Of a stretch of 64,000 nt of DNA, positions 31,466 to 42,799 are shown in pieces. Below the pieces are notes generated by a model. The model saw only the letters and a list, made by a program, of their open reading frames with translations, was not told the DNA's origin and made no database searches. Made by a program: the position numbers and the translations under genes. Where the stretch lies: positions 1,186,542 through 1,250,541 of the forward strand of contig MNCI01037953.1 of the NCBI GenBank assembly GCA_015680685.1, read 5' to 3'. Within the stretch, counting starts at the first letter, position 1. Every line of letters begins with the position of its first letter. This DNA is from Gnetum montanum (Eukaryota; Streptophyta; Gnetopsida; Gnetales; Gnetaceae).

Positions 31466-34400
31466 CCTCCCTTTCCTTCTCTTATTTATACATTATGACT
31501 TGGTTACTTCATTACAATTTTTGTAGTTTTTACTTTAATGGTTGTCTTGTTTTACAATTCTCATGTTTTTATTATATAATCCAATTTACCTTGTAGCCTT
31601 CTCTTTTACTATTTTTTTAATTGTACCCTAAGTCCACTATTTTACATAAAACATAAACACAGAGATGGACAAGCTTGTAAACATAAATGAGATTACACTT
31701 TGACTAAAATTGAAACATCATGAATCAACTTTGAGTGGATTTGGCATTTTGTCAAATCCTTAACATGAAAAACTAAGTTTGACACTTTGTCAAACAATTT
31801 ATCTGAAAAATATAGTTTGAGATTTTATAAAACATATATAGGCATTTTTTAAGCATTTAACATACAAAACATAGAAAAACCATGTTGAACATTTTTTTCA
31901 AACACTTAACATGCAAAACATAGATAGGCATTTTGACAAACAATTGACATGAAATAGAATTTACACCAAAACATTGATCAAAGTCAAAAATTTTGAAGCC
32001 TAAATAGGTGAAAAATTCCAATGACACTGGCTTTAAGTACTAGGATAGTCAAGAACACTAGGAATAAGGGGGGAGGGGGGGATGGGTAGGTCAAAAATGT
32101 GTGGTTTCTTAGTCTTGGGAGTATACATGTTGTCCTGAATTTTCCACAAAAAACCCAAAAGTATTAAAAATGCTACCTTTCCACGCAAGGAAGGTCAAAA
32201 ATAATGCTCTTTTAAAGTCAATGACTAAACATGCTAACTACAAAATTAAAGAAAAACTCATAATACCCATGCCAAACATCAAGCATCAAAATGTTGTCAA
32301 GATTAGCAAGGAAAAACTCCAAAACCATACATTTAGGTAGGAAAATATGACAAATGTTTGTTCCAAGGGTAAGAAAAAATTTCAAAAAATTAATTATAGA
32401 CCATAAATGATGCAAAAAAAATTGTTAATCTAGTGAAAATTTACTAAAATGCTACCCATATAAGTATAGAAAAACCTTACATTCATTAAAAAACTAACTA
32501 AAAAATCCTAGTTTAACACAAATTGACCTAGAGAAAAACCTTAAAAACTATAATCATAACCTAAAACACTATTACACTACATTCTTTAGTCCCATATGTT
32601 AAAAAAATTGATCTTGGGTGGCAAAAATCTCATCAACGTTATCAATTTGACCATGCAAAAAACAAAAAAAGCCCAAAATTTGTCAAATAAAAACCTTAAA
32701 ATGCTACATATGTTGCTAAGAAAAGCCAAAAATTCAAAAACTTTTCTTAAACACACTAAGCACAAGTAATTTTAAAAGCTAAGTTTGCCTAAATATGTTG
32801 TGATGGTGGAGTTTTCTAATATAAACCTACCTCAAATACACTACTCTAGTGAAATTAGCAATTAAATTAATCAAATACACTGCCAAAATGAAATTGGCAG
32901 TGAAATAGGCCCTATACATTACCTTTTGAAGTGTAATTGACTTCTCTAGCCTAAAACACTACCCCTTTTACTCTAATACATAGCCAAGTTGGTTCCATAG
33001 CCCCAAATCTAAAATACAAAGTTTCAAAAATGCTGGGACAATGAAATAGCTAGCTTATTTGATTTCCAAACTCTATCAAGTCAATCTATAATGCCCACAT
33101 GCTACTCAGGATTGCTATATATGCTATCAACCTAATGTATGATAGCTACATGCTACCCCACTAGCTCAAACATGTTGACAATAGGGCATATTCATCATTT
33201 TGTCTTATTTTAACATTCAAATGTTATTATTTTACTTATTTGGGGCCTTTTCATTGCATTATAACCTATTTTGACAACATGGTAACCAAAATAAATAAGT
33301 AATATAATTTATTATAACATTTTACCTTGTTTTGATCATCTTTGACAATTATATCATGCAGATGTCATTTAATGTACCTTTGTTGATATGTAAGATTAAG
33401 CCATGATGATGTAGGCACAATTTGACTTATCTTTGAGTCTAGGTAGACCCTTTTGGTGATGTTAATTGATCAATCAATCTTGAATACTTAAACCTTGATC
33501 CTAGAAGCTAGAAAATATCATAAAAAATTCCCTAGTCAAAGTTTTCATATCAATCCACAATGGTAAGAAGAAAAAACTGAAGATATTTTGCTTACTAGAA
33601 CCTTAGTTTGCTTAATACATCATCAAATCCTTACAAGGCAACATAAAAACCTTCACATGGTCTTTATTACTTCTAACGTTGACCATTTAGCTCTTAGTCT
33701 TTGTTTGGCTTTGTTTATAGATCTAAGTGAATGCATAACATTGGTAGAATCCATAGCATTTAGACAAGTCAGCTTGCATGACATGTTTTTCTCGTTGGCC
33801 TTAAACCACTACACATTTTGTATAAATCTGCAAAGAACATATAGTGTTCTCAAAGTTCTACTAATTATCTCTTATGTTGGCTAGTTTTTTCTTATTGTCT
33901 CATGTTATCTTCTATAATCTTGTGTATTCTTTCATCTGTTTTTGTGTTCTCTCCAAATTGTGTTTGTAGGATGACCCTAGAGTGATCACAAAGGTATTCT
34001 TCATTGTAGTAGTGAGTTATCACATGATCTTAACATATGAGATTTGATTATCTTGTTTAACCATGCCAATAGTGCTTGCCTCATATCATTCCTACTACCC
34101 TTTCATAGCCATAACCATGTAAGCATGTCAACCTTACCTTGCTAATGGTGAAAACCTTGCTTGACATTTGGGTATCATGGTCATGTGACATCTTCTACAT
34201 CATGCTTTAACAAATCAATTTTTTGAATCTCTAAACATTTCATTTAGCAAGAAAACAAAAATCTAGCCTTAGCATCAAAACCCAAAGAAGGTTTCACTTG
34301 AAAAGAAAAAAGAAAAACGCCAAGACCATAAGGGCTTATTTGTTAGCAAACAAAGCATAAAGTAAAGCCCTTGTTAACAAATAAGAACATCACTATGCCA

Positions 34401-34630
34401 TAACCATGGCATCAATAACATTTTTGATTCTTTGGTAGCTATTTAACCATTTTCATATTACAAATTTAGCCAAAACATCTTACTCCAAATTACCATTGTT
34501 CCATTTTAACCTTACTTCAACATCGTGAGCTACAAAATCAAGTATAGAGAGAGAAGCATTAGTGATGAACCTGTGGCAATGTTTAGCATTCTTTGTTGAT
34601 TTCTTTTGATTCAATACTCAAAACATCAAC
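31466..34630 (+). other. Non-coding internal region of D where pol is missing
   Basis: AT-rich, without RT, RNase H or integrase motifs. It has a G-rich tract GGGGGGAGGGGGGATGGG near 32069, CATTTTGTCAAA / ATTTTGACAAAC-type repeats at 31740-31940, and from about 33880 a part that matches the 3' region of B (GTGTTTGTAGGATGA at 33961; ACCCAAAGAAGGTT at 34278). The open frame at 33588-33884 has no recognisable domain. Confidence 0.5.
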
Positions 34631-34643
34631 AAAGAGGGGCCAA
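34631..34643 (+). other. Polypurine tract of element D
   Basis: AAAGAGGGGCCAA directly precedes the LTR start TGAAACACC, as in B. Confidence 0.8.
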
Positions 34644-35636
34644 TGAAACACCTCAAAGAAAATTCATGATGTAAATAGAGAAACCTTGTAATCAAATTTT
34701 CTCATATAATTTTTATCAAATTTAAGAGTAAAAATAAATGCCTTTATTTCCTTTCAAAAATTTATCTTTTGACATTGTTTTGTTAAACTTCTAGTGCATT
34801 TTACTTTGTAAACTATAATTCATGATGTGGAACATGAAAAATTTCATAAATTATACTAAAGCATCATAATTAAGCTCCACGATGTCAAAAAACACTGGCA
34901 TTCCCAATGAAATTACTCAAAAACGTTGGTGATAAAAATAATTTAGTTTTGGACCATAATAATGATAAAAAAAACTGTGTAAATTCTTGGGAAACTTTCT
35001 AGAACCTAACTAATGGAGAAAGATTAAATTGTACCTATATAAACAAGAATTAACATCATTTGTAGGACATTTTCACACTTTCAAGACCTTATTAACATAG
35101 AGATACTTTGGCAAGCTTTTGAAGCCTTCACGTAGCACTAATAATTGGTATTAAAGAGAACCTATTGTAGTATTTTTCCAAGACCAAATTGATCAAGTAG
35201 ATGTGCAAGTTAGCAATAAAACACACCCTATGTATCTATGCACCAATTCCCAAATGATAGACTCAAAGAGATCTCTAAGTATCATGTATTCGTAGGCTAT
35301 AAACAATATTGATTTATATTCTCATAAACCTATATTTCATCATATTTTATAGTATTTAATACATATATTGTAATTTTTTGTGTCACAGCTTTTCTCGTTT
35401 CTCTTGATTCTCATAGATCTAGCATTGGATCCATTGTTTGCACATTTTCTCACCTGATTTCACTACATTATAACATGCTTTAATATCTTAATCTTGATAA
35501 TAAATTTTCAAGTCTTTAGGTGATTGACAAGACCACCTAAGACACCTTAGATCCTTCTCAAGGCTCGTGGATCTTAAAGTGAAGCTATTTTATGTATATT
35601 TATTCAATTTCCAACTTGAATTTTTTTGCCATTACA
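34644..35636 (+). repeat. 3' LTR of element D
   Basis: It starts TGAAACACCTCAAAG and ends TTTGCCATTACA. It aligns throughout with 25306-26301. Its TATA box is TATATAAA at 35036-35043. Confidence 0.9.
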
Positions 35637-35937
35637 AATACAAGTGCTATTTTGTTACAATTACACTAGGTTTAAGGCATGTACCTTTCTTTACAATGAA
35701 GCTCATATTAAAAAATGTTTAATTTGATAGCACATAGTCTACTTGCATTTTTGGTGGAAATTGCTAAGTATTCATTAATCAAATATTTATTTAGAGTAAA
35801 TTCATATGAATATATTTTAAGAACATAGAGTATCATATCCAAAAAATTTTCATATTTGGGAAGGGGAGTGTTGTTGAAACATGTTTTTTTAACAATTGTT
35901 ATCCCCAGGACATATAATTAAATTAGAACTTTATAAC
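35637..35937 (+). mobile_element. Probable copia-type 3' end and LTR start, cut by G
   Basis: A purine tract TGGGAAGGGGAG (35857-35868) is followed by TGTTGTTGAAACATG, the usual form of a copia PPT and LTR start. The 230 bases before it have no clear domain. The LTR is broken at 35937 by element G and would resume at 46472. I did not find its other LTR, so the call rests on the PPT/TGTTG junction only. Confidence 0.35.
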
Positions 35938-36827
35938 TGATAAGTGGTGGAGTAATCCAACACCCAACCATACAAAATACAAGTGTTCATGCATAGCCTA
36001 GTTGAATTTTGTAGATAAGGCAATGTGATTATGCTAGTAATTGGTTGAGTTCATGGTCACTGTCTTCCCTTGTGAGCTAGTAAAAATCAATGTGTATGGT
36101 TTAACTCACAATGAGGTGTATGATAACTAATGTTTCATTGGCCATTTTACTCCAAGTAAACATAAGGTAAATGAAACTAATTTCTAAGTCTAAATAAATA
36201 AAAAATGATTCTAATCTAGCCTAGGCAATGGACATTTGTTCCTGACTCTCTACACATGTCTTAGGCTTATGTAACCATTACTGGAATTACCAAGTATCTC
36301 TCTACTAGGAAAACCAAGCAATAATACAACTGGATTACCAAATGATCATACTTTATAGTCAAAATCAATTGTATCCATTCCACTTAATAACAATAAATGT
36401 AAAGTTATGAAAAATTAAATCAATAACTAGGGAAATAGTAAAGACTATACTAAGTCAAAACACTAAACATTAGTCTAAGTAAATAGTAGAGAAATCTAAG
36501 TGATGCTACAATGATGCAAAGTAATCTCAATCTTTATTTTTTACCATGAAACATGTCCAAGTACATTCCACTTGAATAAAGACACTGTGGGCATCCACTA
36601 CTAAGTGCTAAGTTCTAAAATCAAGAAAACAATCTAATAGAATTTTGCTAAGGTTGGAATGAAATTGTTGTTGGACTATGTGCCCAAGTGTCATATTTAG
36701 AGCCTTGCACATGTCCAAAATATCATATATGCAACATCATAGCTTATGCCTCGATATCAAGGATCCAATATCATAGCTCCAATATTAGATACTTGATATT
36801 GTAGCTGACAAAAAATGCAACTTATCA
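35938..36827 (-). repeat. 3' LTR of element G (left copy)
   Basis: Plus-strand start TGATAAGTGGTGGAG, end AACTTATCA. It aligns with 45555-46466. Its TATA position is decayed (TATTTAGA near 36694). GATATC-type words are at 36720-36805. Confidence 0.88.
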
Positions 36828-36870
36828 TACCCCCATGACTAACTAAAAACTCATCCTCAAGTTAAAAAAA
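36828..36870 (-). other. Polypurine tract and upstream G-rich region of G
   Basis: The minus strand reads CTTGAGGATGAG then AGTCATGGGGGTA directly before the LTR (TGATAAG). H has the matching CAAGGGTGAG and GTGGGGGTA (50128-50165). Confidence 0.7.
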
Positions 36871-37049
36871 TGAGGATGGAGTTCCATACAAAATTTGGAG
36901 GTACATTCTCATGACACAGACTACTATGTACATGACTCTTAATTTCCACAGTGGTGTTTACAAAATGACATAAAACATGACATGAAAACTTTAACAAAAA
37001 TAAAATTTTCATGAAGATTGATGTAGCCTTATGTAGTTCCAAGTGGTGA

Positions 37050-39784
37050 TGGCTCCTCCATCAGTTGCTTCCCCTTGTCATCAAGCTTTTGAAATTTGTA
37101 TTAGTTTAAGAGAACTTGAAGATTCTCCTCTTCCATTCTTGGGTCATGTACCATCCATGCTTGTGAGCAATGTGTGATGGAGTAGGTACATCCCATGGGC
37201 ATGGCAACTATGGAAACATTTGATTTTCCTTAATGTACTAGGCTATGAACTACCTCCTTTCTTCTTCAAAAGCTCTAGCCTTTTCACGCAGTTCATGATA
37301 ATATATTAATCTTCTAGTTAGGTCTTTTGTTACATCTTTTTTCCCTTGTTAGCTAGCTTTCACTACTTCCAATTCAAAGTTTGCCACTTGGAGTTTCTAC
37401 AAAGCATCTTTACTTGCAAACTCATTTTCATATAAAGCATATGTGGTGGATACTTGTTGTTCTAGCTCATTCCTAGGCCTACCTACTATTAACATGGCTA
37501 AGTTAACATAACAAAGATTAGCTAACCCCATGTATTCTTTCAGATCTTTGATTTGCATGTCTTTTTTTAAACTTCCACTTGGTGGACAAGGGCATAACTT
37601 TCCAAAATGAGTTGCTAGTTAGGATTTTATGCTAAAATGATACTAATTATAGATTCAGCCATCTAGATCTCCTTCTCATTCATTTTTTTGTACATGCCCA
37701 CCTAATCATGGAAGTTTTCCTTCAGCCTTTCATGTTTATTTAACTCATTTTTCCATGCACTTATTTCAATGGCTACCATTTTTCCAATGACACGTACCTC
37801 CTCCATTGAGAGGATTCTATTTTCTCTTACAAGGTGGCTCATGTCTTGGTTGACCCTTACCAACTATTCTCTCAATTACAAGATGCTCTCTTCTAAGAAA
37901 TGTTTCTACTTTTTTACCATGGTCAACCTCATGTTATTAGTAGCAAGTTGTTTATTTCCTTCTTGAACTACGATAAGTGCCTTCACATGTGCATATCTTT
38001 ATGCTTTAGCTACAAATGCATTCCATACTAGTTTCTCCTTCTCTATTGTCATCTATTTATTTTTCTTGATTAGGTAATTTATCTACTTTGTTCTGAACTA
38101 TTGTATCTAGTCAAGTGCAATGAGTTCTGTAGGATCTCTACATTCCATTCTCAAGACTGCAAGCTCTTCTTATAATCTTAGGATTTCATTTTTTGCATGT
38201 TGTGCCCTTATCTCTACCTTGATCAATTTTTCCTTAGTAGTAATGAGTTCAAACTGCACTATAGTGACATCATTGGGGATGCCAACAAGTGTTATCATGA
38301 CTTGCCAAGTCTGCAGTAGTCTATCAAGAACATCCTCATGGTCAACAAAAGTCATCAAGGTTTTGGTTAACATTTGAGCATCTCTAGCTCCAATTAGATC
38401 TTCCAGTGTCATAATAAGTACATTAAAAGATTCTTTAATGTGATTAGTGATCACCTCTACTACTCTTGTTGCATCTTAGTGTTTTATTACCAATGTTGTA
38501 GCTCCTTCTCCAGTCTCAAGCACCATTTGGAATGATGAAGCATTCCAAAATATTTTTTGTGACCATTGCATCTTTCCTCCTAACTGTAGTGAGATATATC
38601 CACTTACTGGATCTACTAAAACTATGGGCTCAATGGCACTATCGATAACTTTATAAAGATTGGCCTCCTCCCTTATTCCCCAGCCAATGGTTTTTGCAAT
38701 ATATTGTAGATGACTCTTCAATGGTCTATAATCTTGAGGCAGTAGTAGTGGAACTTGTTGTTGTTGTTGTTACTGTTGTCATTATTGCTACTACTACTAT
38801 TGTTACTCCTATTCTTTGTCTTTCTCTTGTTCTTGTTCATGTTCTTCACCTTTATCCTTCTTGGGTGGTGTTGGTTTAAGCAATTTAACATATGAAGCAT
38901 TTTGAGCTCTCTTAGGAATGTCATTGGTGTATTTTAGGATCCTAGCTCATTTGCATAGCTTTCTAATAAGGCAAGGAAATCAAAATATTGGCTTTCCTAC
39001 CTTCCTTTTTTCAGACCACCTCTAAATTTTCATAAAGTTGAGTTATGCGAGGTTGGCATTGTATTATCCCACCAAGATCACACTTCTTCTAGGCAAATAA
39101 GTGAATAGTCAATTTAGTTCTTTTGTTAGGAATAGATGATAAGTGCCAGTTTTGAAGTACATTCTTTCTTCTAGAGTTATTTCATTATATCCCTCATCTT
39201 CTTTGCCATAAGTCTATTTCAGCAATAGTTTTCTAGTTTTAGGATCTGATCAAGTGGATAGATGTGCTAACCTTGCCCCTTCATTGGGTATATTTAGAGC
39301 TTTTGCAATTTTCTTGATCGAGAATGAAACTAAGATTCCTCCAATGTTAACAATGGTACCCTCTTCCTAGTTGTAATATAACTAGTAGGTCTCCACAAGG
39401 TACCATGCACCACTATCATTTAGGATAGGCCATAATGGTGATGCCTTAAGTTGTGTCTTTACTGCTTCTAGCATAAATTACATGAATGAGCCAAAGTTCA
39501 TCTCCACAATGACTTTGGTCAAGATGGATCTTTTTTGAATAGCTTGGAGGTAGTCTTTTGCCTACATGAGGCATTATCCTTACCTCTCCTTGGGTTGATT
39601 TTCCCATAATAAAATTTTCTTAATGAATTTTAAATGATTGGGCTTCCTGCTCCTCGTGTTCTGGTTCTTGTCCTCCAGTTCAACCTCTACCTTGGCCTCT
39701 TGGTTTCTTACTTACATCTTGTGAGGGTCCTCCTTGTGCTCCTCTCTTGAAACCATTTGTAATCATTAAGTAATTGGAAATCAT
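37050..39784 (-). pseudogene. Extra ORF of element G; unknown coiled-coil-rich protein
   Basis: I do not recognise the family. It lies at the 3' end of G, in sense, where Athila elements carry an env-like third ORF; I see no clear signal peptide or membrane anchor. The start was taken at the minus-strand ATG at 39784 (MISNYLMITNGFKRGAQ). A Gln-rich, Asn/Ser-coding trinucleotide tract (38757-38812) precedes DYRPLKSHLQYIAKTIGWG. Then come VLVDPVSGYISLQLGG, IKESFNVLIMTLEDLIGARD and LLQTWQVMITLVGIPNDVT, with charged heptad-like sequence to about 37050. H has a homologous ORF (DYRPIMSHLQYIS). Stops are frequent. A TATATATA box lies about 550 bases upstream. Confidence 0.65.
38757..38812. repeat. 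Trinucleotide tract in the extra ORF of G
   Basis: The plus strand is GTT/ACT/ATT repeats. In the ORF frame on the minus strand it reads as CAA/CAG/TAG codons, a Gln run partly turned into stops. Confidence 0.7.
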
Positions 39785-40105
39785 TAGAAGGTGCTCACTA
39801 ATTTTTATAACTCCCTTCCTTCCTCATACCTTTAGTTAAATCAAGTTCTCAGTTATTAGGATTATAGAGTTAGAAAGTTTTTGCAAAAATTGATCTCATA
39901 AGTATTCATTTCATTATAATCCTTTACAATTATTTATTTTATCCCTATGTATGGCTCATAATAATGGTTATAAATCCTTAGTATTTTTATTTAAGTATTC
40001 TGGCATCAATATGATTGATTATTCCTTAAAAATTTTAACTTTCACTTCATACTTACCCTTAAGATATCTTTCGAGCATTACAATTTTTTGAAAAATTGGC
40101 TTAGA

Positions 40106-40155
40106 TTTTCCTCACTAGCACACACCCCCCCACCCCCCACCCCCCCTCTCCCATG
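40106..40155 (-). other. G-run tract in the leader of the extra ORF of G
   Basis: The plus strand has CCCCCCCACCCCCCACCCCCC, so the minus (sense) strand has four or more G runs that could form a G-quadruplex. It follows the internal TATA box by about 200 bases and precedes the ORF start. H keeps a shorter CATGGGGGG at the equivalent place (about 53523). Confidence 0.6.
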
Positions 40156-40332
40156 ACTAAGATGAGCACTCTGTAATCAAATAGGTTCAAAAAGTACAAG
40201 GATCAGAGTGAATACTGGTCAAGTTGTGGCTTGGGAAAGCTAGGAGATCAAAGCTCAAATTAGAGAAGAAATATCAAAAACTATCCCTTGGATCAAATGT
40301 AAAATGGTAAAAAATTTGATTAAGTCCCCATG

Positions 40333-40340
40333 TATATATA
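40333..40340 (-). promoter_or_regulatory. Internal TATA box upstream of the extra ORF of G
   Basis: The minus strand reads ACCTATATATACATGGGGAC. Upstream of it on that strand (40350-40430) are GATATC, CGATATTGG and similar words that also occur in the U3 of the same LTR. H has AACTATATATACATGTC with its own GATATC words. This looks like an internal promoter for the extra ORF. Confidence 0.6.
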
Positions 40341-40439
40341 GGTTTTTTAAGATTCAATATTGGGGACTCAACATTAAGGATCCAATATCGAGGGCCTGAT
40401 ATCAAAGCCTAAGATATTTCATTTTTCATCAAGGTTTGA

Positions 40440-42470
40440 TGAGAAAATTTGATTCTTTTGGATGTTTGGAAGGTTTTAAGATTTCTCAGAGAGTTTGGAT
40501 GATGGATATATGCTCATTGTTAGGAAGCGTTGTCATTGGTAGTTCATAAAGGAGGAATCTTAGGCTATGAAAGTTCATAAGATGGATAAGAAGGGTAATG
40601 GATTTATGTTGTTAGAAAAAATAGATTAACTGATATGGGAAGTGTTCATTGACATTTGTTGATGTTGAAGATTTAAGATGATGTGGAATTGATTAGTAGG
40701 TATAAGATACAATAGTTATACAAGTGGGTCATCCCTAAAGCAAGCTCTAGCCCTTAATACCCTTGTATAACCAAGCCTAAAAGTGTTCTTAGGCACTTAA
40801 GGAGTTGACTATAATGCATACCTATTTAGCAAAACACACATGTTAGTACCACCAAATTAAGAAAATAATGCTATGTTACACAAAACCACAAGTTATGACT
40901 ATTCAAATAGTAAGATGAGATGGACTTAGTAGGGATTGCAAAAATTAGGACGTGAGGTATCTTACCATAGGCATAATGAATTCTTATGTTTTATTAGTGG
41001 TTAAAGTAATCACAAGCCTTTTTGTTCAAGATTCAAACAGAGTCAAGACCACATTCTAGTGACATTACATTGTGTCATCTCTTGGTATTACAGCTGTAAG
41101 ACTATCAAGGTCGCAAGAAGTATCGTGACTTGGTGTATTGTCTAAGGGAGGAGTTTATTCATGGAACTTTGGTTTATTTTTTAGATTTCTTAGAAGCCAC
41201 ATACCTTCAAGCATGGGTAACATGTATTTCTAGTTGGACCCCTAGAAATTAATTTTATGCTCTTTTACTTGTATTTGTGTCAACCTTTTAGGTAGCACTT
41301 ATTGTACTCTTACTCCCATTTTTTGTGAGATCTACAAGGATATAATAAAACCTTAGTAACATGATAGAACCCATAATAGTAATCCAAAAGAATCCACAAA
41401 TCCCCTTGATGTTGCACCCTTTTCATTCCCACTTTTGGATTTTTGCTTTTTGATCTAGGCATAATGATCACAGGTTTATTCTTAGTTGTATGATGGAAAA
41501 TAATATCATTATGGCCATGGTAATAACCTCTTATTAATGAAATGGATGGATGGATGGATGATGTGGGCTCATTGTTTAAATAATTAGTCCCTTATGAATT
41601 GATAACATAGACAAATCTTCACTTTATTGGACTACATCTTACCTTTATTTGTAATATGTCTTATTAGCAATCAAAATTATTTACAAAGGGTTGGAAAATA
41701 AAGTATGAAAAAAATCAAAAAGATAGTAAGAATTGTGAAAAATTATAAAGAATGGAAAATTTTAAAAGAAAGAAAAATGTTAGAGAATCAAAGGATATTA
41801 AGCAATGTCAAAAATTTAAAAAATGAATAGTATTAAAGAATGAGAAAAGATTAAAGAATCTAAAAAGGTATATCAATAAATTAAAAATTTAAAAGAATTG
41901 TAAAACAAAAAATAGAAAAGCACTGATTAATTCCAAACTTTAAATAAGGGATCTCTCCCACAACTAAACTCATGGACAAGTGTTTTAGAAAATGCTTGCT
42001 ATATCTCCTAGATCATACACTCTAAGCAGTTTACTTATCATCTTAATTAATTTAAGTTTTCTATTATTATCCCAAGTAATTTTGATGATAATGGAATCTT
42101 GATCGTTTAAGTTGTTTTTTTCTTTTCCCATTGGTGTTCGATTATGGTTTAATAGTTTTTTTTTTTGTCCTTAGTTGAAATCATCTTCTTATAATGGAAG
42201 TTAATAAGTGGATTATATTTTCCATGCATTTTTTAGATAATTTTTTATTCTCAATTAGTGGCCATGGGGTGTCGTTTGGTTTTGTGGCTCTTTCTCTCTC
42301 TTGTTTCCACACTTGTTCTTCACAATTGTTGTGTACTAGTGTGATGACTGTGTTAACATTCTAAAGTGTCGGTCCACAACTACACCCTTCTCTTTCAATA
42401 GTAATGCATGAACTTCTCTATGTGTGTATGGTTCCATGCTTGTCCTCCTTAGAAATATTGACAAATAGAT
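40440..42470 (-). other. AT-rich spacer of G without a recognised gene
   Basis: No RT or integrase motif is visible. 40500-41340 matches the same region of H (53800-54060 and 59180-59800), for example CCTTAATACCCTTGTATAACCA in G and a near copy in H. 41680-41940 is very A-rich (AAAGAATG, AAAATTTAAAA). (ATGG)5 lies at about 41540-41560. Confidence 0.5.
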
Positions 42471-42479
42471 CCCTCATAC

Positions 42480-42790
42480 TTAGCTTCGCATCAATTGTGC
42501 TAAGCCATGCTCTCTCCATGATAATTAGAAATTCCTTATCAACATTTTTCACATTGATTACCAAAAAGTCTACTAAATAAGACCACCCATTGATACTGGA
42601 AACTACATTATCTATCTATCCCAAAGAAATGGTGACATACTGATCTACAAGCTCTAACCTAATGTGGCACTCTTTCAATGGTGGTAGCCTTAGTGCTTGA
42701 TATTGGTCATAAGAGATCAAATTTACCCCAAAACCTAAGTCTAATAGATATTTTCATGGTAGATTTTTAGCTACTCATAGATAAATCAAA
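42480..42790 (-). pseudogene. Aspartic protease remnant of element G
   Basis: The minus strand has IDLGFGVNLISYDQYQAL (about 42760-42705), the Athila-type active site D-L-G-x-x-V/I-N-L, followed by IRLELVDQYVTISLG and NGWSYLVDFLVINVKNVDK. The late LILGRPFL motif is degraded to LIIMERAWL (about 42530-42500). One in-frame TAG is present. RT should follow on the minus strand but does not. Confidence 0.65.
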
Positions 42791-42799
42791 GGAACTCCT

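Larger units (their letters stand above)
25306..35636 (+). mobile_element. Element D: 10.3-kb Tat-like gypsy element with both LTRs, no pol
   Basis: The two LTRs (25306-26301 and 34644-35636) match over their whole length with roughly 15% differences in the stretch I compared by eye. Between them lie the primer region, gag, a protease remnant, short repeats, a non-coding stretch and a PPT. I find no RT, RNase H or integrase motif in any frame, so the element would depend on enzymes from a relative such as B. A solo LTR of another family is inserted at 29778-30561. The flanks AATGT and AATAC are not a convincing target duplication. Confidence 0.9.

Noticed and set aside
37050-39784. Extra ORF of G as an envelope protein
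   Set aside because: Position fits an Athila third ORF, but I see no signal peptide or membrane anchor; it looks coiled-coil instead.
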